The position numbers were made by a program, and so were the translations under genes. Below the pieces are notes generated by a model. The model searched no databases. It was not told the origin of the DNA and saw nothing but the letters and a program-made list of their open reading frames with translations. From Sipunculus nudus (taxonomy: Eukaryota; Annelida; Sipuncula; Golfingiida; Sipunculidae): DNA of 64,000 nucleotides. Numbering within the stretch: the stretch's first letter is position 1; each line of letters opens with the position of its first letter. This document shows, one piece after another, positions 13,840-28,800 of the stretch. The stretch spans positions 54,011,676 through 54,075,675 of the forward strand of contig CM049316.1 in NCBI GenBank assembly GCA_026874595.1, read 5' to 3'.

Positions 13840-16800
13840 TTTACAAATAAAAAAATTAAGAACTTTTTCCGATTATGTATCATGTTTTGTGTTATTCACG
13901 CATTTAAAGCAGAATCATGCATAAGCAATTTTAATATATGCATGCAACTATAATTATAATGAAACTGCATTGGGCTGTGGCTCTTAACTGACCACAAGTT
14001 AACCAGTGCGTCTCTGTGACTTCCGAGTTATACACATTGGATAACATCCCAGCACTTCTGACTGACTTCCGAGATTGCTTCCGAGCACAAAATCGTCCAT
14101 AACGTTCAGATTGAAGAATGGATAACTATTATTCTTCACAGAATGATAATAAAGATCTTATTCTATCGGGGAAAAAAACAAAACGGTATTGAAGCGTTAG
14201 CATTTTGTATATGCTTTAAACTGCATTATTTATAAAACGATTCCTTGGTTTCCGGCGTCCGGCTTCCGACTTCCAACTTTACATATACGACCGCGCCATG
14301 ACACCTTCACTTTTGAATGCGAAGTACCGCTTCACGTGAATCGGTGCCACAGTGATGAAAGAAGGTAATAAATGTAATTATTTTTGTGTAACAACATTTT
14401 TTCTTCGATATTAAGCACATATAATACGACTATATAAGCCTGTGATGCCAAATAATACCAGACATGAAATATTTTGATCCGACCCTTAGAATGGGCGTTC
14501 TGTTGTGACTGCCATCATGACTCCAGGCCCTATCAGTTTATTTCAGAAGGCCTGAGTGTCATGTTGTCATGGCTAGAGCAAACCATGTGCGGATTTGACT
14601 GGCACACGTTCCAAGATGCCTGCTAATGATATGCATGGGTAAGGAAACAAAATTTGCATTACGAAAATGGAGGTGGTGTCCTCTATCACAAATTCCTTAA
14701 AAAAGATTATATAAGTAAATAAATGTACAATACATATTAAACAGGGATGTTAGGCGGTCCCCTGAACCCCACATTACATATATCGGTCTACCTTTTAACG
14801 TACCCCAAGTGCCTTTAATACATTTGGATATTAAGAAAATAAAGACAAGTTACCAAAATAAACAACAGTAGTGGTTTCTGATAATCACCCACGGATAATA
14901 GATCCTCTATACCTATAGTTATTTAAACACCTTTCAGCAAAAAAAATAATAGGAAAATTAACACTGTACCTTAAAAGAGCATCTATTTAAACCGTGTACA
15001 GGTGTCCATCAAAAGTTAATTAAAGAGTCTGCTTTTACCAAATATAATGGGTATATTAGCTCCCATCTTGGATTTAACAGAGCAATTATTATTTCTCAAA
15101 TTATTCTGGCGTCCAGTGACAGTGTAGTGAATCCTGAAAAATTATAAGTGGAAACTGATCCATGGACCAGTTACAATATTCGTGTGGGTGTCTGTAGAGC
15201 TTGTGTTGACGATAAATGCCACAGAATGATCCTATTTGAGCTAAAACATATTGGTCCAATAAATCATTTATATTGTATGACTTATATATAATGATAGAAA
15301 TCGTCTATTCCGTTATAGTGACAGCTATTTTTCGAACCATTCTGAATGCTTCAGTATCCGATTTAACTTAAAATTTGGAACTTCCATCCAGGTTCTTCTG
15401 CAGAAGTGGATCCAGAGGAGCTAGGGGTCCAGGGGGTTCGGAACCCCCCTCCCCCCGCCAAACGTTCAGCTGCCGCAACCTTTTTTAAGGGGTTCAGATC
15501 AATTATTGGGGCCTGGACTCCCCTTTCACGACTTTGGTACTTTTTTTAGGTTCTACCGTTAGTTCTCCTGACTTGGACCCCTCCTTTTCCTAAATCCTGG
15601 ATCCGCCCCAGTTCTGATACCCACAACTCTCTCCGAAAACAAAATTATTATAAGCAAATATTCGGTATTCATGGATCCTTTATCCTGCATATAACAAAAT
15701 ATGGCCATGTTTATTCTGTTATAATTTAAAGTGTGTTAAAGACACTTTGAGGAACACTTTACACCGCTGCCATATTTCTTGATTCAGAGTAGTAAAAACG
15801 TTACTGTCTAAACAAAAAACACACTTTTACGTTGTATTTTTCTTACTTTTCAGTGTTAATAATTAGGATCATTATTATAACGTGGCTTGGGTACAATATC
15901 CCTAAAGCTTAAGGTTACCGAATATACCTTGTTTTTTTATGGAGAATCACTTCACCCGTTTAGGTGCAATTTTCTTCGGTTTGACCTTGTAAATGACCTT
16001 AAAATGACCTTAAAGATTAAAATGTAGGATGCCATCCACCTAAACGTTTTCCGTCACTATTTGTTGGTTGATCTGGCATGGATGCCTGATAATTAACAAG
16101 CAATGTCTTCAAAAATGAAAAATCAACCTTGGCTGGCCCATTTTTTAGTTTGACTTTGAAAATGACCTTGAAATTCAAAATTCCAGTTGGCATCCACACA
16201 CACGTTCTTTCTTCACTTCATGGCTGATCGATCTAGCATGGATGCCTGCTATTAACAAGCAATGCAGTTAAAAGTGACAAAATCAACTTTGGCTGGCCCA
16301 CTAATATTGGTCAATGGTATGTATTCTTCAAACTTTAACAGCTTTAGAAATATTTGATACATAGAGACAATACTGATATCAGCTGAAAGAGATTTTGCTC
16401 TTTTTGTTGGTATGTATAAACATGTTACATGTTGGGTTCTTTAACTGTAACAAAATAGAAAACAGAAAACCAAATATTAACATTTTCTTCCTCAAGGGAT
16501 ATATTTATGTTAAAACAACACTACATATATCACACGTACATGTTTAAAGTGAACTTACACTGATTTCTGATTTAATAAGCTTTCATTTGGTGTATAATAA
16601 GTTCATATCCTCCAAAAACCATATGATTTACTGAATGATAATTGTGTTTTATGTGATACGTGCCGAGAAAAATGATTTTATTCGGTACGCAATAAACATG
16701 CTGGTAATTGCTATTGAGTCCCAATATTTTCACTGTTACCATTTAAATTTATATGTGGGCATCCTAAGCTTTCCAAAAATATCAATTTTGTTGAGTAGTG

Positions 16801-19800
16801 GTGGAGCTGCACGGTAGGCCCTGGTAGCCCATGGCCTATAACTCCTGTTGACTCACAACCTGTTTTATAACCAATCAGACAATATTATACACATGCAATG
16901 CTTTACATTATGAAAAAGACAAATGTTACTGTATATAACCAATCAAACAACATTATATACACACATTGCTTTACATTATGAAAATAAGTATATTAAAATT
17001 ACAAATAAGTTGTATTTAGTATCACTCCATATGAATCAATCTTGTACTGGTAAACCTGACGTAGAAACGTCCATAACATGAAGATTAAGTAAAAAAATCC
17101 TCTGTAGAAGTCTATTTCAGTTATGTTAGTCCATTAGGTTAACACTCCAATCGCACCTGCCAACATAAGAAATCCAAACGTGGGTATTTACTTGCAGAGC
17201 TTCGTCGACATGAGATACCGCTGTCAATAACTCACAGTCTTGTCTGTTCTCCATTATAGTGTGTGCCATTTTGATAGGAATTCAAGACAAGCAGTATAAA
17301 GGGCGTGATCGCTGACTTTGTAAGGTTCATCAATTATAAAAGTAAATAGGTGCACACTATAGAAAAGTCTACCGTATCGCTGCTCCGATGTTTGTCATAT
17401 TTTTAGTGGGCGCTGATGGAATGTTGAAATTTGATGCTCTTGTCTCGATTCCTTCAAAAAATGAAGTTTACTTGGAATTATAATTGTATGTTAGCAAATT
17501 CCAAATATCAGATTAGGAGTAGGCCTTTTTATAAAATCGCTCGCACATTTCCAGTACCCGAAAAAAAACAAAGCTTAAGTAAGAAACATTTTTTTTTCGA
17601 AAAGCAAATAAGAAAATGGATTTTTTCTTAATCACATTAAAAAAACGTGTATAGTGTGTATAGAGTACAACTTGGTGTATATTAAATATATGTTATTAAG
17701 ACAGAAATGGCCTGTGATACAATATACTTCTGTGCATTTTTTAAGTATAAGATATAATTGCCCACTAGCGAAACAGGATTCATTTTATTCATAGGAACGA
17801 AAGTATTTAAATATTAATAATGGATTATTTGCTTGTATTATTTCTGATATCGAAACGTTGGTTTCCATGAAGAATGAGTTATAAAGTAAAAGTAAAATTC
17901 CTTAGAAAAGTAACTCAAGACAAAAGAGTAGCAAAACGTAATCTGTGTATCAAATATCCTAATCCGGGTGATCACAGCCAGCTAGGGCATGATATTTTTA
18001 AATTCTGAAGATTAAACAATCAAATGAACAAAACAAAGATTTAATTGTTTTACTAAAGGGGAAACTGGATAAGTAAAATCTAAAGGGGTGAACCCACCAA
18101 AGCCGACACGCGTCCCGACACGTCTCTCGACACGCTTTACGACACAGATGACGTGCAGTGTGTCGCGACGTCCGCCTGTGTCGTGGCAATGGACCAGCTC
18201 ACACGACACATTGTGGAGAAGCACACGACACAAGAAGCGTGTCGGCTTTGCATCGCGGGCCTTACGACACGATCGAACATGTTCGATTTATCGTGCGATG
18301 AAAACGCGTGTCGGGTTGCGTCGGTTTCATCTCGACACAACTCGACACGGATCGTGCAGTGGAACTGGACGTGCGACGCACTTTTCACGGCACAAACCGA
18401 CACGCAGCAGAAAAATTTTCTTAAGCAAGATAACTTGAGAAGAGTTTAACTGATCCTTTTCAAATTGTGCAGCCATAGATTCAGGCTAGAGAATGAAGGT
18501 GTTTTAAATAGGATGATTATCTTTACTATGAGAGCGACTTTGACTTAGAATAGGTCCAATTTGCCCATGATGATATAGTCGCCCATATCTCAGGAGCGAA
18601 TCTACAGACTTGTACCATCTTTGTTTCTAGGGAAAGCTCTTGGACAACTTTATCATTCATTGAACCCTAGTGACACTATCTATATTTGATCCTCTGTTAT
18701 GGCTATCTACACACATTTATTTAAGGTAAATTGCAGACATTTTTGAGAAATGGTGTAATCTATTATCTTGAATTCATGCACAGCCATAGATCAAAAATAG
18801 ATTTATCACATATATTAGATAGGAAGCACCAATCATAATTGCTTGGCTGATACAAAAAAAACCCACTCATATTTCAGGAGTCATTCAGCAGAGATGTTTT
18901 TTTTATATTTTATTTATGCAAAGCTCTTAAATAACTTCATCATACACTTAACTCTAGAGGCGCCATCTATATTTGTTTTTGAGTCATGGGCATTTGCATA
19001 TTTATTTTATGTAAATATTGCACATATCTTGGAAACGGTGTAAGCTAATAGTCTGAAGCTTTGCTCAGTCATAGATCATGCATATTCTATTGCATATGTA
19101 AGACAGGTGGTGCCACTGACAATTTCGAATGACAATAGGTCCCGATTACCAAAACCAATCATCAATGTATGATTTTTTAAGTCCATAAGTATGGGCTGCT
19201 AACATCACCTAAAACTAACTGTTACTGTATTACAGTTTCACTCTGTATAACATGTCGATAGATAAGAATTGCAAACACATGTACTGATCCTTAAATTCCC
19301 TTTTATGTATAAAAAATTTGTTTGAACAATTATAATATTTTGAATGTCTACTCTTCTTGTTTAGTTACATTCATTAGACAAGACACTGTTGGATTATGAA
19401 TTATCCTATTTAAGACAATTTCAAGGCAAAGCATGTCACAGAAAATATTACACATTTGAGTTATGCATGGGGCAGTGGACTATTTGTGCTTCTGTGCCCT
19501 TGTATTAGAAAAAAACTATATCTATGCCAGCAGCACTCTTGTATTACGATATAACAGCATTACCTATTTACATATTTTTCCTGAGAATAAGAGCAATGGC
19601 ACACTGACATAATCTGTAAAGACATACATCTGCTTCGCTCCGCTGCCCAGATAGGTCCTGTCCGCAGTCATCATATTATCATTGGTACCGTCTATACTGT
19701 GTAATTCGTTGATACTGTAAGTTCTTGCTTTTTCGACACAAATGTGGGTCCATCAACCAGCAACTATGTAAGTTGAACACTATGTACTTTTAAGTTTTGC

Positions 19801-22800
19801 CTAATACTGTAAAATTCAGATTGAAACATATATTAGTGGGGATGTATTTTTATATTATTGTCAGATTACACTGGCTTAATCATCTTAAGATATATATTTA
19901 AGATATGATAATTCACTCTCCACCCTGTTGTTCTTTGATATGCACATTTTTTTAATATAAGTGGAATATTTTTAAAGTTATTTAACAGAGCCATGAATTT
20001 ATGTAACACAGCTTATGACTGTGACATAACTCATTTATAACATACCAACAGACAGGCACTCTTTCTGCTATATCCCATAATAGCAGAACCTACTGCTTGT
20101 CAGGACTAGGAAGTCTAATCTATTTCTTGTTTCCATGTATTTTCTATGTATGTTTCTATATCAATTGAAATATGTATTTAAACCTTCAGAATAGACAACC
20201 AGTATATTTATGTATGTATTTCATGCCATATGTGCCATGTATAAGATAAAAAGTATGAAAATCAATATCTTATTAGATGCAGGGAGTAACAAACTAAAGA
20301 TAATTACAATTAATTGTGACTGACATATGTAATATAGCTTCAATGAATGTAAGAGGTATGGGTTGTCATGGAAAAAGAAGAGAAATATTCTATTGGTTGA
20401 ATAGGAAACAATTTGATATCATCTCCTCCAAGAAACGCATAGTAGTACAGAAAATGAAATGAGAGGGAGATCATAGTGGGGGAACCAAATATTTTTTTGT
20501 CATGGAACTAATCAAGCAAAGGGAGTTAGTATACTTATTAAAAATAAAGCAGGAATCCATGTTAAAGATATACAGCGAGATAAATGTGGTAGATTTCTTA
20601 TTCTCAATATTATAGCAGGAATTCATAACATTAATCTAGTAAATGTATATGCTCCAAATAAGGATGAACCAGACTTTTTTTTAAATCTTATATCTATATT
20701 AAAAGATCTACATGTAGATAAATTAATAATTGTTGGTGATTTCAATGTGACTTTAAACCCTGAAATGGACAAAGAAGGTGGTAATAAATACACTCAGGAA
20801 AAATCTAGACAAATTATTTTACATTGGATGGAACTGTCACAGTTGACAGATGTTTGGAGGGCACAACACCCAGGAACCCTGAAGTACACATGGCATAGAT
20901 ACAACCCCCAACCTATATTTTGCCGTCTTGACTACTTTCTTATCAGTGATAGTCTTTGCAGGTACACAGTCACTACTAGATAGAAACTGGATATAAAACA
21001 GATCATGCACTTATTTTAATGAGTTTAATGTTTAGGAACATCCAAGAGGTCCGGGATATTGGAAATTTAATTGTTCATTACTTGAAGATGAAACATATAT
21101 TAAGCAGATTAAAGAATGTATAAGAAACACTGTAAAAGACAATAAAGAAGTTAATCCCTCACTTTTATGGGACACAATCAAGTGCCAAATTGGAGGTGAA
21201 AGCATAGCATTCTCAACGAAACAAAAAGAGAAGGTACACTAATAAACTAATAACATTAGAGAGAGAAATGTATAAGGCCCAGTGTCAATATGATAAAACT
21301 AAGAACTTTGAAGATAAATGTAAATGGGAGATTGCTGTGAACAATCATAAACTTTTAATTGAAAATGAGACAAAAGGAGCAGTAATCAGATGCAGATCCA
21401 GATGGTTTTCAGAAGGAGATAAACCTACTAAGTATTTTTTTCAAATTTGGAAAAAAGAAACTATGAACAAAAACAATCCTGAAATTAAAAGACAAAAATG
21501 GAAAAATGATTACTGACACAGAACAAATTTTGCAAGAACAATTAACATTTAATAAGAATTTGTATACATCTAATGAACTTAGAGATGATTACACAAACCA
21601 GTTTATTACAAAAGAGGAGTTAAATACACTTAGAGAGTAAGACGCACAAAATTGTGAAGCAGATTTTTCTCCATCTGAGCTATATAAAACTGTTAAATTT
21701 CTTAAAACAAATAAGACACCAGGGCCTGATGGATTTCCAGCTGAATTTTATCAGAAATTTTGGGATGATATTAAAGATTATTTTATTAATTCACTGAAAT
21801 ATTCATTTTCCAATAATATTTTACCACTTTCAATGCGACAAGGTATTATCTGTCTCATTCCCAAAAAAGGAAAATATTCTCTTCATTTGAAGAACTGGCG
21901 TCCTCTCTCTCTTTTAAACACGGACTATAAAATAATTGCTAAAACTTTAGCTAATAGACATAAGACAACCCTAGACTCTATTATTCATTCTGATCAGACT
22001 GGTTTCATGGAAAATAGGTATATTGGAGAAAATATTATAAAAATTACAGATATATTTGCATATTCATATAAACATAAAGTATAAAGTTACCTGGTATCAA
22101 TAGATTTTGAAAAAGCTTTTGATTTTTTAGAATGGACTCATATTCAGAATACTCTAAAAATGTTAAATTTTGGACCAAATTTTAGAAAATGGATTCACAT
22201 ACTTTACTCAGGTATTAACAGCTGTGTTATAAATAGGGGATGGGCTAATTCATACTTTTCTATAAATCGAGGTGTTAGGCAAGGCTGTCCATTGTCACCA
22301 TATCTGTTTATACTCGCTTCAGAAATACTAGCTGTTAAAATAAGGAATAAACCTAAAATTAAAGGTGTAAATATAGGAGGTACTGAACATAAATTAATTC
22401 AGTATGCAGATGACACAGCCGTTACCCTTACTGGAGGCACTAAATCTTTTAAAGAACTTCTAGGAACTTTTGACGAATTTAAAAAAAATATCGGGATTAA
22501 AAGTTAATGTAGAAAAAACTGTAGTTATTCCTATGACACCTTTTGCCAATGGAAAAGAAAACATAGAAAGACTAAGTTTAAAATGGAGCTCTGAACCAGT
22601 AAAAATATTGGGTATATCTATTTATCCAGACTGGAGAAAGATGAAAGATATCAACTATAAAGAAATACTGAGTAAAATAAAAACAATTATAAATATATGG
22701 TCAAATAGAGGTATGTCGCTTTCAGGAAAAATAAATATTATAAAAGCACATGTATTATCACAACTGATATATGCACTACAGGTATTACCCAATCCATCCC

Positions 22801-25800
22801 CAACTTATGTAAAAGATATTGAATCTTTACTTTGGAAATTCATATGGGACAAACAAGATAAGATTAAACGAACCACACTCATAGCACCTATTGAAAAAGG
22901 GGGACTAGACATGATACATTTAAATTCCAAAAATGATGCATTAAAAATTGCTTGGGTGAAGCGTTTATTTATCTGGCCCCTTAGACCGAGGCTGGAGACA
23001 GATAGTTGATATACAGTTTAAAGGAATGGGTTCTTATATATTTAAATGTAATCTTAGGTCATCTGACATAAAAAATCTTAATGATCATTTATATACCCCA
23101 TTCTGGAGAAAAGTTTTTGATGCATGTTGTAAATATAACTTTAAAAATGTGTACTCTCAAGAGGAAATCCTTAATCAGGAATTATTTTATAACTCCCACA
23201 TCAAAGTAGATCATAAAACTGTATATATCAAAGAAATGTACAATGCAGGTGTCACAAAAATAAATGATATCCTAAAAAATAAAAAACAATATACTTTTCT
23301 ATTACATGCAGAACTCATTAGTAGATATAAATTAAAAATAGGGCAAATGCAGTATATGAGTTTAATTGATGCTATTCCAGCATGTTGGAAAAAATAATAA
23401 AAGCATGCTCAGATAGTGATATACACATTAACAATCCATGTAAACCGAATATAGAAATTATAATGAATACTAAGAAAATCTCACAAAAAGTTTACAAAGA
23501 TTTAATAATGAACGTCTGCACAGAACCCTCCAAAGTAATTGATAAATGGAATAGAGACATGCAATGCGATTGCAAAGACCTGATATAATGAAGCCTTTAA
23601 CAATATAAAAAGCATAACAATATCAGAAATATTAAGAATATTTAAGTTTAAACTAATTCATAGAACCATAGCTCTAAACCCTCTGTTATTTACTATAGGG
23701 AAAGCAACCAGTCAACTTTGTTCACTTTGTAAAAAAGAGAAAGAAACTATTATGCATCTATTTTATAGCTGTAACGAAACACAAAACATTTTTACTCAAA
23801 TGAAAAACTGGCTGATTAGCCAAAAGATACTTCTTACAGAAAACTGCTTTAGCAAAACAACTATTATCTTCAACAATACAAATAATTCTCTGTTAGATAT
23901 ACTTATATTACTAGCTAAAAGATATATATATGTATGTAAATGCAAAAATATCATGCCAAACTTTATCAGTTATACACTATATATGGAACAGATATACGCC
24001 ATTGAAAGAAACATTGCCCACTGAAATGGAACTTTATCTGTACACTATAAGAAGTGGAGCTCACTTGTGTCTTAAAAATATTATTGTTTATACAATTTGA
24101 CATTGAGATATATCCATAGTTAAAATATAAGTTTTGTGTTTCTAGATACAGATATCGTTGTTGCTGAATATGCAAAGACTTTTGATTTTTTTTTCTGTGT
24201 ACTTAAGTATGCATTTGTCATTATAGTGTCAATATTTGATTTATACTCCCTGAAGAATATAAGCTAAAATTACCAGGTAAAACTATCATAGGCCATAATC
24301 AATCCTATACATAAAACTGTCTCTGAACTGTATAAGTATCGCCATACTGAATTTATCTCTGTGCATTGTCATTGTATCTGTTTTTGTGCAGTGTATTAGT
24401 ATGTGTATATATTGTTTTACATGTTCATTATTTGTACTGTCCATATGTTGTTACATGTGATGTATTCAAAAAGTAAAGGTAAAATGGTGAAATTATAAAC
24501 CCATATACATGCTCTACTATCATCACAAAATTAAAAAATAAATAAATATTCAATTGAATGGTAGCAACATTTAATATAATGTATCAATGTCATCGACGTC
24601 AGGAACACCAGTAATCATGGGCCTTGTGGTTTGGGGGGGGGGGGGGGGGGGCAGCATGTTCCCCTCCCTTTTTTAGGAAAATGGACAAAGTAAAACGGGG
24701 ACAAAGTTTCATGTGTCCCCTTCTGTTTTTAGGGGAATAAAACGCGTACTTTTGTACTTAACGATTTCGAGATCATATTTTCAGTTTCTTGTTTCTTAAT
24801 ATTTATTTAAATTTTCTTTCAATTGCGCATCTCATAACAAGAAATTAATGATATCGTGAATGTTCAACCAAATAATGAAAACTAAGCAAAAATAAGTTTT
24901 ATTCTCAAATTATACATACCGTATTATGTCTTGGAAAATGTTATTGAGAAAGTTTTTATATTCTGGCTGGTGGCTATACTGTCCTCATTATCATGAACGG
25001 GGCTTTTGCCCGAACTCGGTGGATTGCCCCCCCTCATATTTCCTGAAAAACAGGGCTTATGTGAGTATCGCTCAAACGCGCCCCATTGTCATCGGAGGCA
25101 TTTGTCTTGTTTAAGTCTTAAAATTCAAAATATAAAAGATATCGTGGCTATAGCTTTATTGCTAAACACTTGCAACAGATAATCTAAAAAGGTCAACTTT
25201 CGGCCAACACGCGATAATCTCCACGTCATGAACCCCGATGTGTGTCGCGGGTGTGTCGGTCAATTGGTTTGTTATTTTGGCTGCACGACACACTTCACGA
25301 CACGCTAAGCGACGCAAACCGACACAACCAAGTGTCGGTGTGTGTCGCCTGATTTCTGTGTCGGACTGCGTCGCGCTGTGTCGAGATGCGTGTCGGCCTT
25401 GGTGGGTTCACCCCTTAACACACATTTAAAGCGAAGGTATTAAAACCCTTTATTATTCCGTTAATAGTACAGCCCGGACCCATGGAAAATCACTTGGATG
25501 CATTTTTAGCCAAACTTTTCATCCCAAACTTTCCATCTTCCAGATAGTGCTTAAATGTCAATTGTGGAAGGAATTTAGGGATTTTAGGGCCCCAAGGTCA
25601 AAGGTCAAGGTCACAGGAGTGACTTTCCCCATAACTGTTTCAAGATGTTGCTACAAGTTGGACTGAAATATTGCTTACTAACTTGACTTAAATATGGCCC
25701 ACCACTTAAGTAACAACTCGATTGATTTTGGGGTCATGAAATCAGAGGTCAAGGTCACAGGACCTATTTCTGGAAAATGATTGCGGATGCATTTTAAGCC

Positions 25801-28800
25801 AAGCATTATATCTTCCACATGTGACCCTCTGCCTATAGGGGCAGATTCTGTTTAATTTTTGGTTCATAAGCTCAAAGGTCAAGGTCACAGGGCCCATCCA
25901 TTCACAAATTAGTTTGTTGATGATAACTCTAGTTTGGGTAGAAAGATTGGCTTCAAACTTGATCACAGGACCCACATTTGGAAAAAGCTCGAAAACATAT
26001 CATTTTAGACAAATTCAGCTGAGTGTTGGGACCCATGGACCCTTGTTATATCTCTAGATATTGTTACTATTATTAAATATATGTAAGAGCGGGGTTTGGT
26101 TGTGAGTAGGACATGAAGGATACTCCTTGGCGGTACATGAATATAAGAAACAAGCAAATAAAATTAAACTGCAAATAAATAAAGGGAAATTACCAGTACA
26201 CTTCGGTGACAGGACATGAGCATATATAAAAAAATTAATTATATAATAAGTTAGATATATTTTAACAAAATAAATCAAGATGAACAAAGATAATGTCAAA
26301 TTAACCGACAGAAGTGCGTTTCAAAATTACAAGCACAAGATTCAAAAGAAACAAAGCGGATATTTTGAAGTGAAATAAATCTGACGGAAGTGGTGTTTTT
26401 TATGTTTCGAGAATCACTGCCGGGCTTATATTTGTTACACGGTCATTCAAAAATACGTCATACTATGTAATTTTCGATTACACATGCAGGATCTCCAAGA
26501 CTACAAGGACACAGGAGTCTTACGGGGGAGTGAACATTAATATATCAAAAGCTGGAGCAATTCAGAGAAAACAATACATGCATCGTACGTATCAAATGTT
26601 TTTTAACAGTCAACACCTCTACGTCAAGGAAAATAAATGAGCAGTAAAAGCTGAAGATATTGTATTTGGACTACTTATCGAAAACCATCTAAATGTATTC
26701 CTCTTCAACAACCACTTGTACATGAAGGTCGGTGTTAAAAGGTGCCTTGTAAAGACAACAGTCCAAAGGCTATGTCAGTCTCTGTGGGTCGGGTATAACG
26801 CCGGGCAGAAAAGATAAATTGCAGGATGAAAGGATGTCTAGTCTGTTCACTAGCATACATTCAGCAATACAATATGTTCCTAGGCAACAATGACAAAGGA
26901 ATGAGACTTGGTCGAATAGGGGATATTCTCTGCCGAATCAGACACCGGTCACTGATTGTTGCTATGTCGAGGGAAAACATTTAAACATATGGTAATGAAG
27001 TCATGGATCAATTTATGTGCGCTCAGCTGCTGCCGCTGTTCGTTTGTTTGCATCCGCCACAGCGACAGGCCGCTTCTTCGGTTTTAGGCCATTGATAAGG
27101 TAAAACAACCGATCCTGAGACATTCTTTATCGCTATTCATGTTTTTTTTCTAGATTGCGATAAAACAGTCATCAGTCTGTAAAACAAATTTCTGAGTTAT
27201 TAGAATTGGACAAAAGCAGCACTTGCGCAATTTCATTAGAATGAGGTAATTATTAACAGAATATTACATCGATTGGTACATCATCATGTGTTTAATGGCG
27301 ATCCATTTTCACGGAAACGTGAGGCGACCTCCTACCTTGTTTCATATTCAGCTCGTGCATGTGACCACCATGTTTTTCTGGTGTCGTGTAAATTCATCAT
27401 TCAAAAAGCTCACTAACAAGTTATTTTAATCTCATTGAGACCGTTTTCCCCCTTAAAGTTCAACAATGAAAATAAAATGTCCTTTGTTGAATATTTATCC
27501 ACGCAAAAGTATCCATTATTTTAGATTTGTTATAATATAAACATATATTTATTTATTATATTTATTGCAGAATTCGTTTTATTCCAGTGAATTTCTCCTT
27601 TTCTTTAATTGTTTTTAATTCATTCATCATGTACACATTGTCACGAATTCTTTCAACGGTTTAAGTAGCGTGCATGTGCTGGTTTTGAGCGTGTATCACC
27701 TCTGACATTTATGATGATATTAATGATTTTCTTATCATGTTTATTGTGCCAGTAAAAAATTCTACTAATTACAAATTAACGAAAGACCTAATATCCGGAC
27801 TCAATCCTGTTATGTAGTGATCACTTTTTCACTTTTAATAAAATAGACATAATTAATAGTGAGCATACCAAATCAATACAACCTAAATTGGAAATTTCTT
27901 TGCGTTAGACGGCAAAAAACACGGATTTAATTGTTATTCCTTATCTTGCACAAGTTAACACAGCACTGTAATCTTGATTATGTGACTGTTATGTTCATAT
28001 ACGATGCTGGTGGTACCATCTATTTTGTTCCAATTTTTGGTAAACTCATATTGACGTTTCTTAAATTTTTGTTATGTCAGCTGTTGATGGGAATTTCCAC
28101 GCCCATGACCAGTACCCATTCACTCCGGAGTTGAGGAGACGTACTTTGTGATAAAGACTATGACCAGGAGTCTTAGTGCGGAAGACGATCTTCCGATTCT
28201 GACGGGAACATTACACCATCATGCTCCACGTATATATGTTATTAGTGTTCTACATCGAATCCTTTGGCCTTTGTTTTGATATATTACATAGTTGGTCATT
28301 TTTATTTTTTAGAATCGTGCGGACTATGACGTACATGTTGTTTCTGATCCATATTGAATCATGTGGGTATTTTGCGATGTCTGCCCTCGAAGGACTAAAG
28401 AAGAACGACTGGGTGTATGACGGCAGTGGAAACGCGTAAGTGTGTAACAATGTGACTCTGCCATGTACAATATTTTACGCACATTTATCGAGCCTATATT
28501 TAAACAATAAAACAGAATACAATGATATCGTTCTGTATCACGATTGATCTCAGACATTTGTGTCCTATCCATTCAAGATCATATTACGTTTCCAGTTTTT
28601 AAACAATTATGGAATTGTATATAATGCACACTATTACTATCATCATTGGTAAATATTGAACATTTCATTCTCACTACAATTCAATTTGAATGGACTCAAT
28701 ATGACATTTTTTGAAAGTAAAAGGAAAGTCAGCGATTATATAGATTTGAATGGTTTTTAAAATTCAGGTATATTCGGTGTATGTACCTTGCGACAAAGAC

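Larger units (their letters stand above)
18084..25415. mobile_element. Candidate 7.3-kb PIF/Harbinger-like element with nested LINE
   Basis: The left end starts AGGGGTGAACCCACCAA, then GCCGACACGC. The right end, reverse-complemented, starts AGGGGTGAACCCACCAA, then GGCCGACACGC. Together they give an inverted repeat of about 37 bp with four mismatches. Both ends are flanked by TAA (18081-18083 and 25416-25418), fitting the 3-bp TWA target duplication of PIF/Harbinger elements. Both arms (18084-18420, 25226-25415) are full of CGACAC/GTGTCG hexamers, about fourteen and ten copies, probably transposase-binding subterminal repeats. No transposase or Myb-like protein is seen inside. The interior includes a LINE at about 20270-24550. 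Two independently inserted single ends is the alternative, but neither arm has a partner end of its own nearby. Confidence 0.62.
6449..28312. other. 21.9-kb CNGB intron rich in transposable elements
   Basis: This intron separates the S4-S5 linker exon from the S5 exon. Its recognised contents are listed separately. Stretches 7800-8040, 8450-10620, 11470-13120, 14300-15400, 16850-18080, 19120-20260 and 26050-28310 show no coding exon and no feature I can name beyond AT-rich DNA and short A or T runs. Confidence 0.7.

Noticed and set aside
18012-18449. Overlapping open frames on both strands in the CGACAC-rich arm
   Set aside because: They reflect the GC-rich hexamer repeats lacking stop codons, not protein-coding sequence.
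24926-25114. Cys-rich open frame inside the TIR-bounded element as a possible transposase piece
   Set aside because: The 62-codon frame has no DDE, helix-turn-helix or Myb-like motif.
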